DNA from: Bettongia penicillata ogilbyi
Lineage: Eukaryota; Chordata; Mammalia; Diprotodontia; Potoroidae
Length of the DNA stretch: 64,000 nt
Assembly: GCA_023548195.1 (NCBI GenBank)
Contig: JAJHZJ010000061.1
Span: 4,608,297 to 4,672,296 of the forward strand
Direction: 5' to 3'
Positions 54,837 to 64,000 of the stretch are shown here, piece by piece. How positions within the stretch are numbered: position 1 is the first letter of the stretch; the number at the start of each line of letters is the position of its first letter. The translations under genes and the position numbers were made by a program. Below the pieces are notes generated by a model, which was given only the letters and a program-made list of their open reading frames with translations, ran no database searches and was not told the origin of the DNA.

Positions 54837-57365
54837 TTTATTTACTTAGTTTTTAGTTTTCAACATTCATTTCCACAAGATTTTGAGTTGCAAATTTTCT
54901 CTTCATCTCTCCCCTCTCCCCACCCCTACACCATGCATTTTGATTACCCCTTCCCCCAGTCTGTCCTCCCTTCTATCACATCCCTCCCTTGCCTTATCCC
55001 CATCTCTTCTATTTTCTTGTAGGGCAAGATAGATTTCTATACTCCATTACCTGTACTTATTTCCCAGTTGCATGTAAAAATAATTTTTGACTTCATTTTT
55101 AAAACTTCTCTCTCTTCCTCCCTCCCTACCCATCCTCACTGAGAAGACAAGCAATTCAGTATAGGCTATGCATGTGTAGTTATGCAAAAGACTTCCATAA
55201 AAGTCATGTTGTGAAAGACTAACTATATTTCCCTCCATCCTAACCTGCCCCCTATTAATTCTATTCTCTTTTGACCTTGTCCCTCCTCAAAAGTGTTTAC
55301 TTCTAATTACCCTCTCCTCCCATTTGCCCTCCCTTTTATCATCCCCTCCATACCCCACTTATCCCCTTATCCCCTACTTTCCTGTAGTGTAAGATAGATT
55401 TTCATACCAAATTGACTGTGCATGTTATTCCCTTCTTAAGCCAAATGTGATGAGTAACCTCCACTTTCTCCCTCTCATCTCCCACCTTTTCCCCTCCAAT
55501 GGAAAATCTTTGTCTTGCTTGTTTTATGAGAGATAATTTGCCAAATTCAACTTCTCACTTTCTCCTCCCAATATATTCCTCTCTCATCCCTTAATTTTTT
55601 TTTTTTTAGATATCATCCCTTCCTATTCAACTGTGCATAAACCCTCCCACTACTCAAATACTGAGAAAAGTCTTAAGAGTTACAAATATTATCTTTCCAT
55701 TTAGGAATATAAACAGTTCAACTTTATTAAGTCCCTTATGATTTCTCTTTCCTGTTTACCTTTTCATGTGTCTCTTGATTCTTGTGCTTGAAAGTCAAAT
55801 GTTCTGTTTAGCTCTGGTCTTTTCATCAAGAATGCTTGAAAATCCTCTATTTCATTGAATGACCATTTTCTCCCCGAAGTATTATACTCAATTTTGCTGG
55901 GTGGTGATTCTTGGTTATAATTCTAGCTCCTTTGACTTCTGGAATATCACATTCCAAGCCCTTCAGTCCCTTAATGTAGGAGCTGCTACACAATACTCGA
56001 ATTGTTTCTTTCTGGCTGCTTGCGATATTTTCTGCTTGACCTGGGAACTCTAGAATTTGACTACAATATTCCTAAGAGTTTTTCTTTTGGGATCACCTTC
56101 AGGAGGTGATTGGTGGATTCTTCTAATATTTATTTTACCCTCTGATTGTAGAATATCAGGGCAGTTTTTCTTGATAATTTCATGAAAGAAGATATCGAGG
56201 ATCATTTTTTTTTTGATCATGGCTTTCAGGTACTCCTATAATTTTTTCAGTTGTCTCTCCTGGATCTATTTTCCAGGTCAGTTGCTTTTCCAATGAGATA
56301 TTTCACATTGTCTACTATTTTTTCATCTCTTTGGTTTTGTTTTATAATTTCTTGATTTTTCATAATGTCATTAGCTTCCATCTGCTCCATTCTAATCTTT
56401 AAGGAATTATTTTCGTCAGTGAGCTTTTGGATCTCCTTTTCCATCTGGCCAGTCCTCCTTTTGAGGGCATTCTTCTTCTCATTGGCTTTTTGGATCTCTT
56501 TTGCCATTAGTCTACTTTTTAAGGTGTTATTTTCTTCAGCATTTTTGGGTTTCTTTTAGCAAGCAGTTGACTCATTTTTAATGATTTTCTTGCATCTCTC
56601 TCATTTGTCTTCCCAATTTTTCCTGTACTTTTCTTACTTGATTTTCAAAATCCTTGTTGAGCTCTTTCATGGCCTGAGACCAATTCATATTTTTCTTGGA
56701 GGCTTTGTATAGAGGAGCTTTGACTTTGTTTTCTTCTGTTTGCATGTCTTGGTCTTCCTTGTCAAAAGTAAGATTCTATAGTCTTATATTCTTTTTCTGG
56801 TTTTTGCTCATTTCCCCAGCCATTTATTTGACTTTTGAGTTCTTTGTCAATGTAGTTCTCTGCTACCAGTGGCACTGGGGAGGGTGCGCTGTCATCCCCT
56901 TGATCCCCCACAGTCTGTGAAACAGTGGCTACAATTACCCCTGCTGCTGCTGTTGCTTAGGAGGGTTCCTCTGACGCTTCCCTCCTCAGCTGCAATGGGG
57001 CTGGGGCCAGACCACTCCACTCTCCTACAATGGTCCCACAGGCTTTTCCCACTGACCTCCCAAATTATCCTCAGCATTTTGGGCTCATGAAATCCAGAAA
57101 CCACCACAGGTATGAGATATTCAGTCTCCCCAAGGCCTGCTCAGGTCTCCTTTGTGCACTCATGGCCCACACTAGACTGCGCTCTACTCCTAGCATGATG
57201 CGATAGACACTTCTCAGTTACCTTTCAGGCTGTCTTGGGATGGAGATTTGCTTCACTCCATTATTCTGTGGGTTCTGCAGCTCCAGAATTTTTACAGGTA
57301 TTTGGCTGGGCTTGGTGGAAGCACTCTAGAAAGTCCATGCTGTTACTCCTCCAGTTGCTACTAGC
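54837..57365 (-). mobile_element. HAL1 (half-L1) retrotransposon, copy 2
   Basis: The minus-strand order is 5' UTR (about 57365-56830), ORF1 (56830-55860) and a G/A-rich 3' UTR ending near 54845; no ORF2. It aligns with copy 1 along its length (aagattttgagttgcaaatt, gtagggcaagatagatttct, agttatgcaaaagacttcca). It keeps the longer 5' part lost in copy 1, including a tct-rich ctgctgctgctgttgctt stretch on plus. Target duplications were not found. Confidence 0.85.
55860..56830 (-). pseudogene. HAL1/L1 ORF1p remnant
   Basis: Minus strand 56247-56507 is open for 86 codons of coiled coil (KEIQKLTDENNSLK, RMEQMEANDI) ending in LENRSRRDN, the hinge before the RRM. The C-terminal domain at 55860-56150 survives in broken frames. 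It is better preserved than copy 1 in the coiled coil and worse in the C-terminal domain. No complete frame. Confidence 0.85.
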
Positions 57366-57593
57366 TTTGGTTGGCTTTTATATAAAGGATAAACAAATTG
57401 AGGGTCCCTGCCCAGGCAGATGTCCTGGGGCCTGGGAGTAATTACATTCCTTCACAAGAATGGGAGAGGTCTTTTTTGAGCTAAGAGAGAGGTTTTAACA
57501 GAAAAGGTAATGATACAGATTGATATTAATAATCAAGTGATACAGCATTAAATAATGAAATGATACAGCATTTTCTTCTTCTTCATCATGAGA
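57366..57593. other. Unassigned block between HAL1 and L3
   Basis: It is the right partner of 54441-54836. A gatacagcatta phrase occurs twice (57540, 57562). Confidence 0.3.
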
Positions 57594-58104
57594 TGACTTC
57601 TTTGCTTACTTTAAGTATAATGCTTTACATTTTTTCTTATTTAATTTCATCTTATTAGGTGCAACCCAATGTCCTATCCTGTCAGGATCTGCTTTGGATG
57701 CCGCCTCTCTCATTCAATGTGTTAATTTTGTGTTATCTACTAATGTGACATCTTACCATCTATACCTTTATCCAAATCATCAATAAAAATGTAAAAAGCA
57801 TAGGGCCAAGTACACATCCTAGGGACACTCTACCAGTGATTCCCTGTCACACTGACACTGAAACATTAACTACTTCTCTCTGAATCCAGCCATCTATAGA
57901 GTTGTAAATCCATCATTACTGTATCATTGTGTAGTCCATATCTCTGCCATCTTTTCCACAAGAAGAGAATGCTATTCTTTATCAAATGCTTCACTAACAT
58001 ATAGGCAAACTTGATCTACAGCATCCCTCTAAATTTACCATCTCCCTTAACCCTATTTAATACAAAATAGAGTTCTTTTGGCATGAACTTTTCTTGATGA
58101 AGCT

Positions 58105-58417
58105 TGATGCACTTTGGAGTTGTTGGGAACCCTGAAATGTCAGGGAACAGGTGGTGTCTCCTGGTAACGAATTCATGCACTCAAACCTTCCAATCAAGTG
58201 ACAAGGTTTATTGTAATGCCAATAGTAGCAGGTAGGATTCCTAGAGAACCTGCAATTTAAAAGGGGTGGGTGGGTTTGAGACTGACTGATACTTGCATGC
58301 AAAAAGGACTGTGAGAAGAATCAGGATGGTATTAAGTAGTCTGAGGTAGGAAAGGAACCAGTAGTGAAAGGACTATCAAGTAAGCTAATTAAGTGATCTA
58401 GATGGGATTAAAGAGTG

Positions 58418-58463
<46 letters not shown>

Positions 58464-58643
58464 GTCGGGAGTTGACCTAGTGAAATAGTGAAAGGAACAT
58501 CAAATAAGTTAATTAGGTGTTTTAGGTGACTGGGGTGGGCCACTTGCCTTGGGGGGAGGCCAGTGATCTGGGCTGCTGAAATGTATCGGAAAATTCAGGG
58601 ATTGTTTTCAAAGAAATAGGGGTCCAGGTCCCATAACCAATCA
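58105..58643 (-). mobile_element. Solo LTR in L3, copy 2 of a sibling pair
   Basis: It begins tgatgca on plus and carries the AATAAA signal (tttatt, 58207-58212) and U3 repeats of copy 1. The flanks aagct and aagcc are nearly duplicated. A (CA)n run at 58420-58458 replaces a short gtacaaa-type spot of copy 1. L3 continues on both sides. Confidence 0.82.
58420..58458. repeat. (CA)n microsatellite inside the LTR
   Basis: About 19 CA units, absent from the sibling LTR, so expanded after insertion. Confidence 0.95.
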
Positions 58644-58967
58644 AAGCCATGGTGGTTCTTTGTAATCACTGCTCCTTTTTCCAGAAGTTTACCAACTATC
58701 TCTTTAATGACCTACTCTAGAATTTTCACAAGAAATTTAACTCAAGTTCACTGCCTTTAACTGGTAGACTCATTTCTCCTCCCTTGCTTAAAAATTAGGA
58801 ATTTGCCTTTCTCCAATCTTGTGGTATTTTTTTATTTATCATTTTTATCATTTTCCATGATCTTTCAAACACTACCTACAATGGCTTAGTAATCACACTT
58901 TCCAGTTCTTCTAGTACTGGAGAATGTAGTTTATCTGGGCCAGGTAACTTGAATTCATCAGACACCT

Positions 58968-59224
58968 AATAATAGTTAGTATTTATAGAACACTTTTAAG
59001 TTATACAAAGTGCTTTATGTATGTTAACTCATTTTATTATCACAATAATCCTGTGAGGTAGGTGCTATTATTATACCCATTTTATAGGTTAGGAAACTGT
59101 AGCACAGGGAAAATGAGTAACTTGTCTAGGGCCACCCAGCTAGAAACTTAAGAAATAGTTTAAATTTAGGCCTTTTCAGCTCCAAGTCCTATACTTCCTT
59201 TATTGTGCCACCTAGTCGCCTCTA
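58968..59224 (-). repeat. MIR, complete, inside L3
   Basis: ttagtatttatagaacactt, tcacaataatcctgtgaggt, gtctagggccacccagctag, tgtgccacctagtcgcct. Confidence 0.85.
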
Positions 59225-59349
59225 GATATTCTTACTTGTTTCTTATTTTAGGTATCAGCTCCTTGTTAGCCTTTGTTGTTGTTCTTCTGCTATAGTGCAA
59301 AGAGAATTCCCTTTGAAAAAGGATTTAGAAAAATTGGTAATTAGTCAAA

Positions 59350-59577
59350 AGACTTTTTTTGTTGTTCAGTGGGATTTTCTTGGCAAAGATACTGGAGTAG
59401 TTTACCATTTTCTTCTCCAACTCATTTTACAGATGAGGAAACTGGGGCAAACAGAGGGAAGTGACTTGCCCAGGGTCACACAGCTAATAAGTATCTGCTG
59501 CCAGATTTGAACTCAGGAAGATGAGTCTTCCTGACTCCAGGGCCAGTATTCTACCTACTGTGCTGTCTACCTGCCCT
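59350..59577 (-). repeat. MAR1 CORE-SINE, complete
   Basis: tttgttgttcagtgggattt, ttggcaaagatactggagta, cccagggtcacacagctaat, ctacctactgtgctgtctac. Confidence 0.88.
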
Positions 59578-59649
59578 CAAATGATATTACAATGTTTATT
59601 TTTCTCTACAGTGATAAGTAGGGTTTGGTTATCTAATATATGCTATGTC

Positions 59650-61380
59650 ATATGTTTTATAGAGATGGACAATGGAGGCATCCTTGATCTCCTGGTATAT
59701 AACCTCCTCTTGCCATATAACCTGCCATATTACAGTCAGTTTTTGTATGAGCAATGGTCCCCCTACCTTGTAAATTTCAGCTGGAATAGGATCAGCACCA
59801 GGTGCCTTGCCACATGAAAGGAATCTAATGGCCCTCAAAACCTCTTCTTCAGTTGGAAGTTTAAGGACTTTTAGGGAAGTTTAGTCCCTCTATAAAGGTA
59901 AAGGGAATAGATTCTCCTGCAACAATCACAGGGGGGTCTCTCTCTTAGTCATTGCTGACAAGATTCTTGCTAGAGTCCTCCTGAATAGGCTGATCCTTCA
60001 CCTGGAAGATGGTCATATACCTGAGAGCCTATGTGGCTTCAGAAAGGACCGAGGAACAGTCAATAAGGTATTTTCTGCCCAACAACTCCAGGACAAATGC
60101 CAGGAGCAGAACAGAAGTCTGTACACAACATTTGTAGATCTGACCAATTGACACTCTTAGTTTTGAGGGCTTATGGAAAATTATGTCAAAATTTGGCTGC
60201 CCAGAGAAGTTCATCAGTATCGTACATGAACTTCATGATGGCATGTTTACCTGGATTTTGGATAGTGGACAATGCTCTTGCCTTCCCAGTCACTAATGGA
60301 GTGAAACAAGGATGTGTGCTTCTACCATGCTTTTTAGCATGATGTTTTCAGCCATGCTGTCAAATACTTTCAATGAGGATGAATATGGCATCAAGGTCAA
60401 CTACTGTGCTGATGGTAAGTTCTTCAATTTGAAAAGGCTATAAGCCAAGCCAAAGTGGAGTGGGTACATGATATTCTGTTTGCAGATTATTGTGCACTCA
60501 GTGCACCCTCTGAAGCTGAGATGTAATAAAGTATGGATCAATTCTCTGCTGCCTGTGCTAATTTTGGCCTAATAATTAACACCAAGAAAACACAGGTGCT
60601 CCATCAGCCACCACCATACCATCCATACATGAAACCATTTGAATGCTGCAGATAAGTTCACTTACCTCCATAGTGTATTTTCCAGGGATGTAAACATTGA
60701 CAATGAGGTTGACACACGCATTGCCAGAGCTAGCTCAGTGTTTGGGAGGCTCCAGAGAAAAGTTTAGGAGAGAAGAGGTATTAGACTAACTGACAAAATG
60801 AAGGTCTACAGAATCGTTGTGCTGACCTCATTGTTGTGGGCCTGTGAAACATGGACAGTCTACCATGGACAGTGTCATGCCAGGAAATTGAATCACTTCC
60901 ATTTGAATTGTCTTAGGAAGGTTCTGAAGATCACCTGGAAGGATAAGGTACCAGACACTGAGGTCCTTACTCAAACAAAACTGCCAAGCATTCAAACTAT
61001 GATTCAGAGAGCGCAACTCTGATGGGCTGGTCACATTGTTCAAATGCAAAATGTACATTTGCCAAAAAGACTATTTTATGGAGAACTTTCATGGGGCAGT
61101 TGATCACATGGTGGTCAGAAGAGGTGATACAAGGACACTCTCAAGGTCTCTCTCAAGAACTTTGGATCTGACTGTGCAACATGGGAGACACTGGCACAGG
61201 ACCACTCAGCATGATGTGCCCACATCAGAAAGGGTGTTGTGTTCTTTGAACAAAGCAAAATTGAAACAGCCCAAGGGAAATATAGGATGCACAAATTTGA
61301 AGTTTCCACCCCAAATGTTCACACAGACTATATCTGTGGTAGAGCTTGTATTGGTCTGATCAGTCACAGTCCAACACACT
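59650..61380. pseudogene. RTE reverse transcriptase and C-terminal region, broken
   Basis: Inverted block, minus strand (59629-59838): AIRFLSCGKAPGADPIPAEI and EIKDASIVHLYK, the fingers region. Forward block: NHR-G-type start, ADKILARVLLNRLILHL, NGVKQGCVLLPC, FADYCALSA (second catalytic Asp changed to Tyr), MDQFSAACANFGLI, VLTSLLWACETWTVYHGQC, LNCLRKVLKITW and CGRACIGLISH. Frames change several times and stops are present (two adjacent after SEAEM). Catalytically dead. Confidence 0.88.
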
Positions 61381-61448
61381 GAAACTTGACTTTATCATGG
61401 TGATGTCATTTTGGTCCTCTCTGAGAATGAAGGACAACAGCCAATATT
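59650..61448 (+). mobile_element. RTE-type LINE with inverted 5' segment
   Basis: From about 59919 to 61448 the element reads plus: RT core, thumb, C-terminal zinc-finger region and the tail gtcctctctgagaatgaagg. From 59650 to about 59918 the same LINE's upstream coding part reads minus, ending at the point that should join 59919, with roughly 30 bp lost. This is the twin-priming 5'-inversion layout. Candidate duplicated flanks: atatgctatgtc (59638-59649) and atatgcgatgta (61449-61460), 10 of 12 identical. Confidence 0.85.
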
Positions 61449-61525
61449 ATATGCGATGTAACATATATATGTATGTAACATATGTATGATGTAACATGTG
61501 ATGTAACATCACATATGATATATCA
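61449..61525. repeat. Decayed atgtaacat tandem tract
   Basis: The words gatgtaacat, tatgtaacat and catgtgatgtaacatcac repeat right after the RTE 3' end and may have grown from the duplicated target. Confidence 0.7.
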
Positions 61526-61589
61526 TTAATTATACCATTAAAAAGCAACATAATCAGGGCAATTTTCTTTTCTTTTCTTTTTTTTGTGG

Positions 61590-61725
61590 AGGCAATTGGA
61601 GTTAAGTGACTTGCCCAGGTCATATAGCTAGTAAGTTTCTAAGACTGAAATTCAAAATTTGAATTCAGGTCCTCCTGATTCTAGGTCCAGTGTTCTATCT
61701 ACTGCACCACCTAGCTTCCCCAGTC
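61590..61725 (-). repeat. CORE-SINE 5' half
   Basis: gaggcaattggagttaagtg, cccaggtcatatagctagta, tctatctactgcaccaccta. The head is complete and the tail missing, ending in a T-run. Confidence 0.8.
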
Positions 61726-62057
61726 AGGGAACTTTTCTATGGAATGTGTATCCCCATCACATCTAACACAGTATTACACATAGTTCCTAATAGAGCATAC
61801 ATCCTATTGGCATGTGAACAATTATATATTGTGTGAACTTAATAAACGTTGCATGAGGGGATGAACAAATGAATAGTCATTACTTCAGGTTCACGTGGTT
61901 TGAATTTCTATGAGACAAATACTACCACCAGTGGTAAATGTACGGAAAGATAGAGCAAGAGGATAATATGATCTATTAACCCTTCAGGTCTCACAAGTCT
62001 ATTTTTTGAAGCAGGAAACCAGGATTTGAATATACACTTACGGAGACTAGGATCACT
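61726..62057. other. Unassigned, no gene seen
   Basis: No confident repeat, although ataaacgttgcatgagggga near 61840 may be a worn L2/MIR end. No coding similarity. Confidence 0.4.
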
Positions 62058-62168
62058 TTGACTTTCAGTTTCCTTATCTGTAAAAGGATTAATACTTGTG
62101 GTTTTTGACCTTACAGGACCGTTATAAGGAAAATGCTTTGGAAACTTTAAAGCACAATTGAAGTAAGC
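62058..62168 (+). repeat. MIR 3' half
   Basis: tcagtttccttatctgtaaa, aggaccgttataaggaaaat, ggaaactttaaagcac. Confidence 0.7.
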
Positions 62169-62947
62169 GATATCATGGTTATCTGTAGACACCACAGGAA
62201 AGCAAGCCAGTTGGTAGATGGTACAGGAGGTCAGCATTCCTTGTCCCGCCTTCAGTGTAATCAAAACTAGAAAGATTCTCTTCAATCTAACCATGACTGG
62301 GAATGTTTTTTTAATATGTACTGGGCAGCATCACATCTGGTAAATGACTAATAAGTCACAAAAATAACAAGCAAACTTACCTTTCATCATTTTTAAGTGG
62401 CTGTACTGTTACTGAAGTGAGATGATTTAAACAAACACTGGCATCTTGCCACCTTAGCTCCAAAGATATGTAAGCAAATGGAGGTCCTGGAGAGAAAGCG
62501 TTGAACTTGGAATATGATTTTAATTTTCTGATGAATTTCTGCTTCCCAAAGGGGTGGCTTCAGCTGCAGTTAGGGGTTGCCATCAGATTGAAAGGCTTCT
62601 TTGTATCTCCTCTAAAGAGTGGTGGAAAGGTATTTGGACTAACAATAGTGATGGTATCTAGAGCGCTCTGGCTCTCCTAGCACAATTATTCCTAGAAGCT
62701 TAATCAAGATTGGATATTTGGTACTTTTGTTAAACTACAGATTATGCCAAAGATATGGGGGAAATAAAAGCAAGTAGCATAGTGTTGAATCCTTTTAAAC
62801 AATAGGTGAATGTCCAAACATTCTCCTCTTTCAGAAGCATAACTCGATTTTGACTTAATGTAGGCATCTTCTGTATAAGAAACATCACACAGTGGAGTTA
62901 CAGTCCTTAGCTATTGGGAAAAGTCTGTTGCCTTTGATCTATGACTT
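62169..62947. other. Unassigned, no gene seen
   Basis: No recognised repeat or protein similarity. A 128-codon minus frame (61908-62294) overlaps the MIR and is a chance frame. Confidence 0.45.
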
Positions 62948-63140
62948 CCTGAAAATGCTGGGCACATGGTGGGAACTCAAGTATTTTTGATTAACTATTT
63001 GGAGAGGGAAGATTTGCTGCCTCTAATATTTCCTCGCTGTCTGACCACAAGTAAGTCACTGAACATCAGAGTCTCAGTTTCCCCATTTGCAAGAAAGGGA
63101 TAAGAGTATATGTGGTACCTACTTCAAATAAGATTTTTAT
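62948..63140 (+). repeat. Two MIR pieces in series
   Basis: A 3' end (gctgggcacatggtgggaac) at 62948-62995, then a CORE piece (gaccacaagtaagtcactga, tctcagtttccccatttgca) at 63025-63140. Confidence 0.7.
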
Positions 63141-63176
63141 ACACACACACATACAACACATGCACACACATACTTT
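63140..63176. repeat. Interrupted (CA)n
   Basis: acacacacacatacaacaca and following. Confidence 0.85.
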
Positions 63177-63344
63177 ATGAAGTTTTCGTACATCCCTAGG
63201 ATAGTTGTTGGCTGTATAAACACTATGAAGACATAAACATTATGTTGATGGACTTCTGGTGATTGGATGTCATTTTACTGGCATGTCTTAATGATCCATT
63301 CAACATAGGCCCCTTCTAGGTAAAAAAAGTGTAATAGAATTCAG

Positions 63345-63660
63345 ATAAATTCAATAATTATTAAATGTTTACTATGTACAAGGTACTATGCTAGGTACTG
63401 AGATATAAAGACAAAAACAAAATCATCTCTACCTTCAAGAAGTTTACATTGCATATATATATATATATATATACATGTACATATACATATATAATATATA
63501 TATACACACAACGACATATACATAGATAAGTAAATCCAAAACTATTTGAGAAGTGAGAAAGCACTAACACTTTAGAATCTATAAAGGCTTCATGGAGAAA
63601 GTAACAGCTGAGAGGAGCTTAGAAGACACACTTGACAAAGTTAGTCAAAGACCATTTATC
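63345..63660 (-). repeat. L2 3' region, antisense
   Basis: aatgtttactatgtacaagg, tatgctaggtactgagatat, ctaccttcaagaagtttaca, then, after an AT tract, ctataaaggcttcatggaga. Confidence 0.7.
63452..63512. repeat. (AT)n/(ATAC)n microsatellite
   Basis: About 11 AT units, then tacatatacatat and a second short AT run. It lies inside the L2 piece. Confidence 0.9.
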
Positions 63661-64000
63661 ATTGAAAACCACTTCTGGGCACGAAACACCTAAGTCCCAA
63701 GTTGCATGGAAGGATATACAGAAATCTAAAGACAAATTTCTCTCCCTTTCATACAAATGGCTTTCTGTCACAATATGCAGTTTCACTGGCAATTTTGCCA
63801 GCCTTTGTAGTTTTTAATTCATCTTAATGTGCCAAAACCAAAATCTGTGCTTTTTCAAATTCAGAAGGATCTATAACCTAGAGAGACCTTGCACAATATG
63901 AACCTGTGGCTGGCAAGATCTAGAGTATTTATAATTTATTTAGGTAAGTATAGTACAAAGAGTGGGAGGATTGAAAGTCTGGCAGGAGCTGGAGAATTAG
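63661..64000. other. Unassigned to the window end
   Basis: No repeat or protein similarity recognised. A 61-codon plus frame (63632-63817) has no known similarity. Confidence 0.4.

Larger units (their letters stand above)
54056..59345 (-). mobile_element. CR1/L3 LINE, long copy broken by later insertions
   Basis: Reverse L3 runs at 54056-54440 (aacttgaagacagttgttag, acatggactcaaatcccttt, atatccttcttaaattatga), then 57594-58104 (ttcatcttattaggtgcaac, atcatcaataaaaatgtaaa, cagggccaagta-like), 58644-58967 (agccatggtggttctttgta, ctagaattttcacaagaaat) and 59225-59345. The minus strand of 57700-57830 is RT coding sequence in very worn form. The breaks are filled by HAL1 plus flanking unknown sequence, a solo LTR and a MIR, giving a relative age order. 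Confidence 0.8.

Noticed and set aside
52983..58643. The two same-strand LTRs as the ends of one provirus
   Set aside because: The 4.6 kb between them is L2, L3 and HAL1, not retroviral genes, and each LTR splits a different host element with its own flanks.
61908..62294. 128-codon minus frame as a gene
   Set aside because: It runs through a MIR fragment and shows no conserved motif.
1..64000. CRISPR arrays, bacterial operons, phage or plasmid systems
   Set aside because: No regularly spaced repeats, ribosome-binding sites or dense gene packing; the repeat content is clearly that of a mammalian genome.

Overview
This window looks like a stretch of marsupial nuclear genome. It is AT-rich and saturated with interspersed repeats typical of marsupials: CORE-SINEs of the MIR/THER1, MIR3/THER2 and MAR1 types, younger CORE-SINEs with an RTE-type tail (WALLSI/WSINE-like), RTE LINEs and their SINE derivatives, HAL1 (half-L1) and L1 pieces, old L2 and CR1/L3 LINEs, hAT-like DNA transposons and solo LTRs. 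The WALLSI-like SINEs hint at an Australian marsupial, but species cannot be decided from the sequence alone. Family names come from recalled consensus features; no RepeatMasker run was possible.

No host protein-coding exon, rRNA, tRNA gene or CpG island could be supported anywhere in the 64 kb. All coding-like sequence is retrotransposon remnant: RTE reverse transcriptase at 7.0-8.0 kb (minus) and 59.6-61.4 kb (plus, with an inverted 5' part), L1 ORF2 at 10.0-11.0 kb, HAL1 ORF1 at 4.1-4.8 kb and 55.9-56.8 kb, and L2 pieces at 20.2-20.5 kb and 29.9-31.1 kb. The window is therefore intergenic or deep intronic.

Layout. 0-3 kb: mostly unassigned with SINE pieces. 3-5 kb: a complete HAL1. 5-6.6 kb: a hAT MITE, then a MIR split by a solo LTR. 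6.7-11 kb: RTE and L1 remnants. 11-18 kb: scattered SINEs. 18.4-19.1 kb: a repeat-free, homeobox-motif-rich block that is the best regulatory candidate. 20-32 kb: L2, L3, RTE and SINE pieces. 32.8-33.6 kb: another repeat-poor block. 34-45 kb: many SINEs, including two young insertions with perfect 12-13 bp target duplications. 45-52 kb: an LTR candidate, L3 and fold-back MITEs. 52-61.5 kb: a stack of nested insertions, in which L2 and CR1/L3 were broken by two sibling solo LTRs, a second HAL1, MIR, MAR1 and RTE. 61.5-64 kb: ordinary SINE and L2 sequence.

The window can be read as a record of insertions. Young SINEs lie inside MIR3, MAR1 inside MAR1, MIR inside MIR3, a fold-back hAT inside MIR3, LTRs inside L2, L3 and MIR, and an L1-type 3' end inside L3. 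Several junctions keep target-site duplications that give relative order. I found no evidence for a new defence, toxin or enzymatic system. The most interesting items are the 5'-inverted RTE copy, the paired HAL1 elements, the fold-back MITE family, and the repeat-free block at 18.4-19.1 kb.
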